NCBI GenBank assembly: GCA_050999295.1
Contig: JBPCPI010000196.1
Coordinates: forward strand, 1 to 21,309
DNA: 21,309 nt
DNA from: JACCQS01 sp050999295
GTDB taxonomy: Bacteria > Actinomycetota > Actinomycetes > Mycobacteriales > Geodermatophilaceae
Reading direction: 5' to 3'
Made by a program: the position numbers and the translations under genes. This document shows, piece after piece, positions 8,909 to 15,868 of the stretch. The notes under the pieces are model-generated. The model worked only from the letters and a program-made list of their open reading frames with translations, did no database searches and was not told where the DNA came from. Numbering within the stretch: the stretch's first letter is position 1; each line of letters starts with the position of its first letter.

Positions 8909-9011
8909 GCCAACGCCCAAGGGGACTCTCTCCGGAGAAAGTCACTTCAGCGCGGCCGCAGAACGCACCTTCTCCGGAGAAAGTGCGGTCAGGAGCAGGC
9001 GGGAGCCGGCC
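8909..9011. repeat. Paired 42-bp-spaced CTCCGGAG dyads before opcA
   Basis: The zwf-opcA gap of 103 bp is unusually large for this otherwise tight operon and contains two imperfect palindromes. The first is at 8924-8943 and the second at 8964-8987. Both are centred on CTCCGGAG (8930-8937 and 8972-8979), with left edges exactly 42 bp apart. In the second copy TTCTCCGGAGAA is perfect and the arms extend to CGCAC/GTGCG with one mismatch. Related copies with the same spacing lie upstream of gap. The dyads could be a regulator site, an mRNA hairpin affecting zwf/opcA stoichiometry, or a genome-wide intergenic repeat. There is no poly-T tract, so they are not typical terminators. Confidence 0.75.
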
Positions 9012-10079
9012 GTGAGCACGCTGTGGGATACGACCGGTACCGAAGTGGTCAAGGCATTGGGGGCCGCGCGGCGCAACGGGGCCGCGGTGACATCCGGGTT
9101 GGCCCTGACCTTCGTCGTGGTGGTCGAGGAGAAGCAGGTCGAGATGGCCGAGCAGGCTGCGACCGCCGCCGCGGCCATGCATCCGTGTCGACTTGTCATG
9201 GTGGTCCGTCGAGACCACACGGCACCCACGCCGCGGTTGGACGCCGAGGTCAGCGTCGGCGGCCGGCTCGGCCCGGGTGAGGCGGTGCAATTGCGGATGT
9301 ACGGTCGCCTGGCACTGCACGCCGAGTCCGTGGTCCTTCCGTTGCTCGCCCCGGATGCGCCGGTCGTGACCTGGTGGCCGGGCACGGCACCGGACCGGCT
9401 GGCCACCGACGGCCTTGGCGTCCTGGCCGAGCGCCGGGTCACCGATTGTGCGGTGCATGACAACCCGCTCAAGGCGTTGCGGAGCCGGGCCGCCGACTAC
9501 GCGCCCGGGGACACCGATCTCTCCTGGACGCGGATCACCTCCTGGCGTTCGATGTTGGCCGCCGCGGTCGATTCCGCCGGGAGTCCGGGCAGCAGGGTGG
9601 CGGTGACCGGGGGGCGGGTGTACGGCCAGCCGGACAGCGCATCGGCAGCTCTGCTGGCGGGCTGGCTGTCGAGTCGGCTGTACAAGAGCGTCAAGGTCCT
9701 CGAGTCCGATGCCAAGGCTCCCGCAAAGGGCGGGGTGCCCGACGCCGCAGGGGTAAGCGGTGCCCGGTTGGACCTCGAGGGCACCGATCCCATCTACATC
9801 GCGCATCGCGACGGTGTCGGCATGGTCAGCAGGGCCGGGCGTCCGGACAGCAGCGCCGCCCTCACCGAGCGCGACATCGGTGAGCTCCTGGGCGAGGAGC
9901 TGCGCCGATTGGATGCCGACGAGTCCTACTGCGAGGCCCTGGCCGCCGCCACGAACACCCGCGGACTGAGCGGCCGCACCGCCACTCGGGCCCTGATCTG
10001 GGAGGATCCGGCAGCCCCCGCCGGCAACCGGTCGGACGCGACATCCTCGGCGGCCTCGAGCAAGAGCCGCCCCTCATGA
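9012..10079 (+). CDS. opcA: Glucose-6-phosphate dehydrogenase assembly protein OpcA
   Basis: Actinobacterial and cyanobacterial protein needed for assembly and full activity of the Zwf dehydrogenase, with no catalytic role of its own known. The 355-residue product begins with the family-typical WDTTGTEVVKAL and GAAVTSGLALTFVVV segments, has PVVTWWPGTAPD in the middle, and DLSWTRITSWRSMLAAAVD, a characteristic OpcA stretch. The GTG at 9012 is chosen because GGGAG lies 6-11 bases upstream and because the family N-terminus starts here. The same frame is open further back through the dyad repeats and zwf, which would give a non-homologous leader. It overlaps pgl by 4 bp (ATGA). The last 25 residues are an unconserved Ser/Ala/Pro-rich tail. 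Confidence 0.96.
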   Translation: MSTLWDTTGTEVVKALGAARRNGAAVTSGLALTFVVVVEEKQVEMAEQAATAAAAMHPCRLVMVVRRDHTAPTPRLDAEVSVGGRLGPGEAVQLRMYGRLALHAESVVLPLLAPDAPVVTWWPGTAPDRLATDGLGVLAERRVTDCAVHDNPLKALRSRAADYAPGDTDLSWTRITSWRSMLAAAVDSAGSPGSRVAVTGGRVYGQPDSASAALLAGWLSSRLYKSVKVLESDAKAPAKGGVPDAAGVSGARLDLEGTDPIYIAHRDGVGMVSRAGRPDSSAALTERDIGELLGEELRRLDADESYCEALAAATNTRGLSGRTATRALIWEDPAAPAGNRSDATSSAASSKSRPS

Positions 10080-10858
10080 GTCGTTCCCCAGAGGTGGTCG
10101 TCCACGCCAGCTCCGATCTGCTCGCCGATGCGGTGGCCGCGCGGCTGACCACCAAGCTGGTGGACGCCCAGAGTGCGCGCGGCTGGGCCAGCGTGGTGCT
10201 GACCGGTGGCGGTATCGGCGTTGGTGTCCTGGCGGCGCTGCGAAAGAGCCCGGCCCGCGACGCCGTGCAGTGGGACCGGGTCGACGTGTGGTGGGGTGAT
10301 GATCGGTTCGTTGCAGGAGACGATCCGGAGCGCAACGAACGTCAGGCGCGCGAAGCCCTGCTCGACCACGTTGAGCTGTCCCCCGACCGCCTGCACCCGA
10401 TGCCCGCCGATGAGGGCCGGTTCGCTGGAGAACCAGAGGACGGGGCGGAGTGGTACGCCGACCAACTCGCTGCGGCCGCGCGTCCTGAGGATCACGGGTC
10501 GGTGCCCCGATTCGATGTCTGCATGTTGGGGATCGGCGAGGACGGGCACGTGGCCTCGATCTTCCCGGGATCGCCAGCGACCTACGAGACACGCAGCGTC
10601 GTCGCCGTACATGGCGCTCCCAAGCCGCCTCCGGTGCGGATCAGCCTGACTTTCCCGGCCATCGGATCGGCCTCCGAAGTCTGGTTGATCGCGGCTGGAC
10701 CGGCCAAGGCCGCTGCCGTCGGTCTGGCCGTCAGCGGGGCGGGGCCGGTGCAGATCCCGGCGGCCGGTGCCACCGGTCGGGTCCGCACGCTCCTGCTCCT
10801 CGATCGGGCTGCGGCGACGGGGTTACCAACCGCCCTGCTGCGTCTGCCGACTGCCTGA
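10076..10858 (+). CDS. pgl: 6-phosphogluconolactonase
   Basis: Hydrolyses 6-phosphogluconolactone made by Zwf to 6-phosphogluconate. The 260-residue protein is of the DevB/Pgl type in the glucosamine-6-phosphate isomerase superfamily. Landmarks are LTGGGIGVGVL (42-52), VWWGDDRFV (71-79) and the active-site GIGEDGHVASIFPG (152-165). It is the last gene of the operon, coupled to opcA by an ATGA overlap. Its stop lies 13 bp from the stop of the facing minus-strand operon, so the two long transcripts must end in or read into each other, and no obvious terminator hairpin is seen in the gap. Confidence 0.97.
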   Translation: MSRSPEVVVHASSDLLADAVAARLTTKLVDAQSARGWASVVLTGGGIGVGVLAALRKSPARDAVQWDRVDVWWGDDRFVAGDDPERNERQAREALLDHVELSPDRLHPMPADEGRFAGEPEDGAEWYADQLAAAARPEDHGSVPRFDVCMLGIGEDGHVASIFPGSPATYETRSVVAVHGAPKPPPVRISLTFPAIGSASEVWLIAAGPAKAAAVGLAVSGAGPVQIPAAGATGRVRTLLLLDRAAATGLPTALLRLPTA

Positions 10859-10871
10859 CTTCCGGGGCCGC

Positions 10872-11114
10872 TCACCGCTCGCGCGGCGCGGGCGGTGGCG
10901 GGATGCGCTTGGCACGGGCAACGTCAGAGGTCGGGATCTCGATGACCCGGCCATCGGACCGGCGTACGCGGACGGTTGACGCGTCACAGTGTTCGAGGAT
11001 CCCCAGGACGTCGGTGTAGGCCTGCCCACCGGCGGGACCAGTCTCGCCCGGGAGCCTGCGGCGTACGACTACCCGATGCCCGACGTCGTCCGGGTGGATC
11101 CCAGGCTGGGTCAT
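10872..11114 (-). CDS. Small SH3-like domain protein
   Basis: An 80-residue basic protein. The stretch DDVGHRVVVRRRLP, then DVLGILEHCDASTVRVRRSDGRVIEIPTSDV and AKRIPPPP, looks like a small beta-barrel of the type found at the N-terminus of actinobacterial Rv0428c-like GNAT acetyltransferases. This is from memory of the family and is not verified. Here no acetyltransferase domain follows: the frame stops and pgl begins. It may be a genuine stand-alone protein or the remnant of a larger gene. It is the last gene of the minus-strand operon, 45 bp after rbpA. GAGGG directly abuts the ATG, so the start is a little uncertain. Function unknown. Confidence 0.65.
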   Translation of the reverse strand: MTQPGIHPDDVGHRVVVRRRLPGETGPAGGQAYTDVLGILEHCDASTVRVRRSDGRVIEIPTSDVARAKRIPPPPAPRER

Positions 11115-11159
11115 CCCTCAGCCAAGATGCGCTCTGGGCTCCGCCTGGCCGCTAGCGGT

Positions 11160-11501
11160 TCAGCCGCCGCGCCGCTCACGGAGCTTGTTCAGCGCCTCCT
11201 GCAGGATCGCCTCGCCGTCCTCGTCCGAGCGGCGCTCGCGAACGTAGGCCAGGTGGGTCTTGTACGGCTCGTTGCGCGGAGCCGGCGGCGGGGCGGTCTG
11301 CTCCCGGCCGGCGGGTAGCCCGCACCGCGCGCAGTCCCAGTTGTCCGGGATCGCCGCGTCGTGGGCGAATGCAGGGCGCGACTCATGTCCATTGGCGCAC
11401 CAGAAGGGCACCCGCGTACGCGGCGCGGATTCCCCACGTTCGGCTTCGCCCATCGGTCCCGATCCGACCCGACTTCCACGGATCGCACTACCACCGGCCA
11501 C
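11160..11501 (-). CDS. rbpA: RNA polymerase-binding protein, RbpA family
   Basis: RbpA binds RNA polymerase and principal sigma factors in actinomycetes and stabilises the open promoter complex. The 113 residues show the family layout: an N-terminal tail AIRGSRVGSGP, a zinc-ribbon core with ligands Cys35, His39, Cys57 and Cys60 (WCANGH...WDCARCG), a Pro-rich linker, then the basic linker and sigma-binding helix region (KTHLAYVRERRSDEDGEAIL to the end). The core differs noticeably from the well-studied housekeeping form (no AspArg...AlaProArgGln-type stretch), so this may be a paralogue. The GTG start is supported by GAAGGAG nine bases upstream. Located after secG, 91 bp away. Confidence 0.88.
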   Translation of the reverse strand: MAGGSAIRGSRVGSGPMGEAERGESAPRTRVPFWCANGHESRPAFAHDAAIPDNWDCARCGLPAGREQTAPPPAPRNEPYKTHLAYVRERRSDEDGEAILQEALNKLRERRGG

Positions 11502-11592
11502 GTGCCTGTACTCCTTCGTCGATGAACTACTGCGTTGACTCTACGGCGCGTAGGCCGAGAGACCTACAAACAGCCGCGGCCGTTACGGAGGG
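11502..11592 (-). promoter_or_regulatory. secG-rbpA spacer with possible rbpA promoter
   Basis: A 91 bp spacer inside the minus-strand operon. Read on the minus strand it holds a TAGAGT (-10-like) about 37 bases before the rbpA GTG and a TTGTAG some 20 bp further up, which is too wide for a standard promoter. A GTAGG/CCTAC inverted repeat with an 8-base loop lies in between. A separate rbpA promoter is possible but weakly supported. Confidence 0.25.
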
Positions 11593-11841
11593 TCACGAAA
11601 CGGGGCTGTCCGGCACCTTCAGGAGGATGCCCAACGCAATGATCGAGGCACTCCAAGCGATGGCGACGAAGACCGTCAGCCGGTTCAGGTTCTTCTCGAC
11701 CACTGTCGATCCGGACAGCGAGGCACTCGCCGCGCCGCCGAACATCGACGACAAGCCGCCCCCGCGCCCGCGGTGCAAGAGGATGAGGACAATCAGGAGA
11801 AGGCTGGTGATGACCAGCACGATCGTCAGAAGAAGCTTCAC
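11593..11841 (-). CDS. secG: Preprotein translocase subunit SecG
   Basis: Small membrane subunit of the SecYEG protein-export channel. The 82-residue protein has two hydrophobic helices (about 3-22 and 58-76) joined by a loop with the family-typical HRGRGGGLSSMFGG, then NLNRLTVFVAIAW. The GTG start is fixed by the first helix. There is no Shine-Dalgarno sequence, but TACTCT lies 8 bases upstream, hinting at a leaderless transcript of its own. secG after tpiA is standard order, but here a lipoprotein gene and repeats intervene. Confidence 0.95.
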   Translation of the reverse strand: MKLLLTIVLVITSLLLIVLILLHRGRGGGLSSMFGGAASASLSGSTVVEKNLNRLTVFVAIAWSASIIALGILLKVPDSPVS

Positions 11842-11849
11842 AAGGGACC

Positions 11850-11855
11850 AGAGTA
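11850..11855 (-). promoter_or_regulatory. Candidate -10 box of secG
   Basis: TACTCT on the minus strand fits TANNNT and ends 8 bases before the secG GTG, which lacks a ribosome-binding site. No clear -35 is seen 16-18 bp upstream. It suggests secG-rbpA can be transcribed independently of the genes above the lipoprotein. Confidence 0.35.
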
Positions 11856-11892
11856 GTCAGCGGCACTCGAGCCCGGCGACAGCGCCCACCCG

Positions 11893-12030
11893 CTCGTGCG
11901 CTCAGCGCCAACCCGCCTCGTGCGCTGCGCGCACCGGTCGGTCCGCTCCTCCCTCGCTGGCGCTCGGTCGATGCTCCCGCCCTCTCGGCGATCCTTGCTG
12001 GCGCTCGGTCGATGCTCCCTTCCTCTCGGC
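11893..12030. repeat. Tandem direct repeats before secG
   Basis: The 189 bp between secG and the lipoprotein gene holds two families of direct repeats. CTCGTGCGCT followed by a GC-rich tail occurs at 11893 and 11917. A 34 bp unit beginning GCTGGCGCTCGGTCGATGCT occurs at 11956-11989 and 11997-12030, with two mismatches and a 41 bp period. The last copy ends exactly at the lipoprotein stop codon. No coding frame of note; it looks like repeat-rich intergenic filler. Confidence 0.7.
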
Positions 12031-13794
12031 TCAGCGAACCGCGACCGTCGCCAGGTCGTAGCCGCCGTAGGCCCAGTGCACCGCGGCGTTGCGCAGCCGT
12101 TCCCCGGCTAGCAGAACCGTGCGTTCCTCCACCACGGGAACGTAGGAACCACTATTGGTCACCGTCTGAGCAATCGTCTCCCAGGCGGTCAGGGCCGCGG
12201 CGTCGTCCACTGCGGCGTACGCGGAGTCGACCAGTCCGTTGATCGCTGGATCGTTGAGTTCGGCCACGTTGGTGTTCCCCGCCGCGGTGATCTCGCGGCC
12301 GTCGACCAGAGGGCCGAGGAAGGACGCCGGGTCAGGAAAATCGGCACTCCATCGGGTGAGCAGGATGCCGTACCCATTGGCTGTCACTGTCGCCGGCGAT
12401 CCGATGTCGGAGGCGTAGTACGTAGCCGGGTCCAGGCCTTCGACTGTCGCCTCGATCCCCACCGCGGCCAGGTTTGCGCGGACCACGTCGGCCACGGCCA
12501 GCGAACGTGCCTGGTTGGGGGCCGCGATCGTGGTGCTGAAGCCGTCCGGCACACCACAGGCGGCAAGCTGCCGGCGGACCTCGGTCACGTCAACGGGGGT
12601 CGGTGCGCCGGCGTCCGGCATTCCACCGGTGAGCGTGCTGGGCCACAATCCACGAGTCGGCTGGGCAACTGCGGCTCCGCCGAGCGCCTCCCGGATCGCC
12701 GACACATCGACGGCCGCGGCCACCGCCAACCGGCAAGGGGGGTTGTTGAAAGGTGCGACGCTCGACGGCATCGCCAGCAGCTGCAACGCCCCGGTGGCGA
12801 TCTGGTCCGTCCGCGGCGCCACGAGCGGGTCTGCCAGCACCCGCTCCAGCGATTCCGGTGCCACTCCACCGCCGAGGTCCAGATCGGCCGAACCGCCCAG
12901 TACTCGCTGATCTCGCTCCACGGAGGACAGCCCGGTGCGTACTTCCACCCGATCGGGGCGTGCGGTGCGTACGGCGTCAGTGCCGGGATCCCACGCCGGA
13001 TTTCGTTCCAGCACGATCCCGGTGACCGGGTCGACCGAGGCGACGCGGTACGGCCCGGACGACATCGGCGCCTGGCCGTAGTCCGCCCGCGTGTCGGACT
13101 CTACGGGCACCGGGCTGGACGAGGGCAGGGCCATCACCTGGTCGAAGGCGGCGTAGGGCCGGTTGAGCCGAAACACGATCGTCGATGGGTCCGGGGTCTC
13201 GATGCTCGCCAAGCCGGGAGGCGGATCGTTCGCAGTCGGGACGAAGTACGGCCCGGGGTATGGCTGTTCAGGGTCATCGAGCAAGGACACGACGTACAGC
13301 GGCCCGCCGACGATCAGATCCGATGCGAAAGAACGCTCGATGCCGTACTTGACGTCTGCGGCGGTGATCGGACGTCCGTTCTCGAAAGCGGTACCAGGGC
13401 GCAGGGTGTAGGTCCAGGTCTGGTTGTTGTCCGACGGCACGCCCAGCCCGGTTGCCAGGTCAGGGGCGAGTTCGGTGCCGGCGGCATCGGCTGCCGATTC
13501 ATAGGTGACCAGCGTGCGGGTGTAGAGCCGCATCAGGTTCCACACCCACGGCAGGTAGGAGCGCGCAGGATCGAGGCTGTCGACTGCCGGGGCGACCGCG
13601 CGCAGGGTCCCGCCATCGACTGTCGAGGGGGCCCGCCGTCCGGCGACGGCCGCGTCCTGACTGGCCTCGGCCGTGCCCACCGCCGCTTCGATCGGCGGGT
13701 CCCCCGCAGAGCAGGCGACGAGCAGGAGCAGTCCGACGACCAGCAGCGAGGTCCACACGCAAGCCTGGGACGGTGGCGTTCGCCGCTTGGTCAT
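12031..13794 (-). CDS. ABC transporter substrate-binding lipoprotein, peptide/nickel type (SBP_bac_5)
   Basis: A 587-residue extracytoplasmic solute-binding protein of the DppA/OppA class. It starts with a basic n-region, a hydrophobic core (about 13-26) and a lipobox LVAC with lipidated Cys28. The mature part shows the family layout: LDPARSYLPWVWNLMRLYTRTLVTYE, WTYTLRPGTAFENGRPITAADVKYGIERSF, SSGPYRVASVDP and late ADFPDPASFLGPL. GGAAGG five bases before the ATG supports the start. It lies 50 bp after tpiA on the same strand, so it is probably co-transcribed with glycolytic genes. No permease or ATPase genes are nearby, so its transporter must be elsewhere or it acts as an orphan. Ligand unknown. 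Confidence 0.92.
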   Translation of the reverse strand: MTKRRTPPSQACVWTSLLVVGLLLLVACSAGDPPIEAAVGTAEASQDAAVAGRRAPSTVDGGTLRAVAPAVDSLDPARSYLPWVWNLMRLYTRTLVTYESAADAAGTELAPDLATGLGVPSDNNQTWTYTLRPGTAFENGRPITAADVKYGIERSFASDLIVGGPLYVVSLLDDPEQPYPGPYFVPTANDPPPGLASIETPDPSTIVFRLNRPYAAFDQVMALPSSSPVPVESDTRADYGQAPMSSGPYRVASVDPVTGIVLERNPAWDPGTDAVRTARPDRVEVRTGLSSVERDQRVLGGSADLDLGGGVAPESLERVLADPLVAPRTDQIATGALQLLAMPSSVAPFNNPPCRLAVAAAVDVSAIREALGGAAVAQPTRGLWPSTLTGGMPDAGAPTPVDVTEVRRQLAACGVPDGFSTTIAAPNQARSLAVADVVRANLAAVGIEATVEGLDPATYYASDIGSPATVTANGYGILLTRWSADFPDPASFLGPLVDGREITAAGNTNVAELNDPAINGLVDSAYAAVDDAAALTAWETIAQTVTNSGSYVPVVEERTVLLAGERLRNAAVHWAYGGYDLATVAVR

Positions 13795-13844
13795 GCCTGC
13801 CTTCCGTGGGACCGGTCCGCGAGAAATTCCGCGGTGTGGGGACG

Positions 13845-14639
13845 TCAGTCGACAGCGGCGGCCCGGCAGATCGCGGCGAAGTCCTCCGCCTGCACGCTGG
13901 CTCCACCCACGAGCCCGCCATCGACGTCCGGCTGGGCGAAGATGCCCTCGGCGTTGTCCGCCTTGACCGAACCGCCGTAAAGGATACGCGTCGCGCCGGC
14001 GACCGCCGGCCCGTACGTCTGGCTCAATCGGGCACGCAGCTCCGCGCAGACCTCCTGCGCGTCCTCGGGAGTGGCGACCTCGCCGGTGCCGATCGCCCAG
14101 ATCGGTTCGTAGGCCACGGCGAACTCACCGAGATCCGCAGCGGACATGCCCGCCAGCCCCGCGTCCAACTGGGTCACGCAGTGCCCGATCTGACCCCCTG
14201 CCCGGCGGACCTCCAGTCTCTCGCCGACGCACAGGACGGGGCGCAGTCCGAACTGCCGAGCCGCCCGGATCTTGGCGTTGATCACGGCATCGTCCTCGTG
14301 GTGGTGCTCCCGGCGTTCGGAGTGCCCGACCAGGACGTAGCTGCACCTCAACGCGGCCAACATGTGCCCACTGATGTCCCCGGTGTAGGCGCCCTTCGCG
14401 TGCGGGGACAGGTCCTGGGCGCCGTAGCCGATCTCGATCTTGTCGCCGTCCACCAGCGTCTGAACGCTGCGTAACGAGATGTACGGCGGGAGAACGACGA
14501 CCTCGACGGCTGCCAGCTGCTGGTCGGTCAGGCTGAAGGCAACCTTCTGGACGAGTGCGATCGCCTCCAGGTGGGTGAGATTCATCTTCCAGTTGCCGGC
14601 CACCAGCGGGCGGCGGCGGGTGGGCGCCGAGCGGCTCAT
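13845..14639 (-). CDS. tpiA: Triosephosphate isomerase
   Basis: Interconverts dihydroxyacetone phosphate and glyceraldehyde-3-phosphate. The 264-residue TIM barrel carries the active-site residues in context: Lys18 in AGNWKMN, the electrophile His106 in LVGHSERR, the catalytic base Glu178 in VAYEPIWAIGTG, and the phosphate-gripping ILYGGSVK near the end. The ATG at 14639 overlaps the pgk stop by 4 bp (ATGA), which fixes the start although the frame is open further back inside pgk. Confidence 0.98.
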   Translation of the reverse strand: MSRSAPTRRRPLVAGNWKMNLTHLEAIALVQKVAFSLTDQQLAAVEVVVLPPYISLRSVQTLVDGDKIEIGYGAQDLSPHAKGAYTGDISGHMLAALRCSYVLVGHSERREHHHEDDAVINAKIRAARQFGLRPVLCVGERLEVRRAGGQIGHCVTQLDAGLAGMSAADLGEFAVAYEPIWAIGTGEVATPEDAQEVCAELRARLSQTYGPAVAGATRILYGGSVKADNAEGIFAQPDVDGGLVGGASVQAEDFAAICRAAAVD

Positions 14640-15856
14640 CTGCTGCCCTCGTCCAGGTCCTCGCTCAGGACGGCCAGGCCCGGGAGTTGTTTGCCCTCGA
14701 GGTATTCCAGCGAGGCTCCCCCACCGGTGCTGATGTGGGAATAGGCGGCTTCGTCCAGGCCGAGCTGGCGAACGGCGGCGGCCGAGTCCCCGCCGCCGAC
14801 GACGGACAGCCCGTCCACGTCCGCGACCGCTTGGGCGATCCCGCGGGTGCCGGCGGCGAAGGGTGCCAGTTCGAAGACACCCATCGGCCCGTTCCAGAAG
14901 ACGGTCTTGGCCCCCGTCAAGTGCTCGGTGAAGGCGAGAACGGTGTGCGGGCCGATGTCGAGCCCCTTTCGGTCTCCGGGGATCTGGGCTGCGGAGACGA
15001 CGTGCAGTCGGGCGTCGGCGACCAGCGCTTCGGCGACCACGATGTCGACTGGTAGGACGATCCGATCTCCGGCCTGCGCGAGGAGTCCGCGGCAGGTCTC
15101 GATCTGGTCGTTCTCCAGCAGGGAGCCCCCCACGTCGTGGCCCTGGGCGGCCAGGAAGGTGAAACACATCCCGCCGCCGATCAGCAGCCGGTCGACCTTG
15201 GGCAACAGCGCTTGAATCACCGGCAGCTTGTCCGAGACCTTCGAGCCCCCGAGTACGACCACGTACGGCCGGGCGGGGTCCTGCGTGAGCCGGTCCAACA
15301 CTTCGACCTCGGCCCGGACCAGGTCACCGGCGGCGTGCGGCAGGCGCAGAGCGACGTCATACACACTGGCGTGCTTGCGATGCACGGCGCCGAACGCGTC
15401 GTCGACATAGCTGTCGGCGAGGCCCGCGAGCTGGTCGGCGAATGCCGCTCGAAGATCAGGGTCCTTGCTCGTCTCGGCCGGTTCGAAGCGGACGTTCTCC
15501 AGCAGCAGGATGTCGCCGTCGGTGAGTGCCTGCGCCTGGGTTCTGCTGTCCGACCCGGCCACATCGGTGGACTGCCGGACCTCCCGATCCAACAGCTCGG
15601 CCAGCCGGGCGGCCACCGGCCCGAGCGAAAGCCCTGGTTCGGGGCCGTTCTCCGGCCGCCCCAGGTGCGCGGCCACGATGACCCGGGCGCCGGCGTCGAG
15701 CAGCCTGCGCAGCGTCGGGAGGCTGGACACGATCCGGCCGTCGTCGGTGATGATCGGGTCACCCGTGGAGTTGTCCAGCGGGACGTTGAGGTCGCAACGA
15801 ACGAGGACGCGGGTGCCCTGTACTCCGGCAGAGATCAGGTCGTCGACCGAGCGCAC
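14636..15856 (-). CDS. pgk: Phosphoglycerate kinase
   Basis: Makes ATP and 3-phosphoglycerate from 1,3-bisphosphoglycerate. The 406-residue two-domain protein shows RVLVRCDLNVPL near the N-terminus, the substrate-binding HLGRPENG, GGSKVSDKLPVI at the domain hinge, FWNGPMGVFE and the nucleotide-binding GGGDSAAAV. The GTG start lies 12 bp after the gap stop, and AAGG overlapping that stop can serve as ribosome-binding site. It is translationally coupled to tpiA. Confidence 0.98.
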   Translation of the reverse strand: MRSVDDLISAGVQGTRVLVRCDLNVPLDNSTGDPIITDDGRIVSSLPTLRRLLDAGARVIVAAHLGRPENGPEPGLSLGPVAARLAELLDREVRQSTDVAGSDSRTQAQALTDGDILLLENVRFEPAETSKDPDLRAAFADQLAGLADSYVDDAFGAVHRKHASVYDVALRLPHAAGDLVRAEVEVLDRLTQDPARPYVVVLGGSKVSDKLPVIQALLPKVDRLLIGGGMCFTFLAAQGHDVGGSLLENDQIETCRGLLAQAGDRIVLPVDIVVAEALVADARLHVVSAAQIPGDRKGLDIGPHTVLAFTEHLTGAKTVFWNGPMGVFELAPFAAGTRGIAQAVADVDGLSVVGGGDSAAAVRQLGLDEAAYSHISTGGGASLEYLEGKQLPGLAVLSEDLDEGSR

Positions 15857-15868
15857 GCGGCGCCGCCC

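Noticed and set aside
8924..8987. CTCCGGAG palindromes as rho-independent terminators
   Set aside because: Neither stem is followed by a T-rich run, and opcA must be transcribed through them unless it has its own promoter.
13809..13818. Perfect palindrome GGACCGGTCC between tpiA and the lipoprotein gene
   Set aside because: Only 10 bp in very GC-rich DNA and with no second copy nearby; expected by chance.
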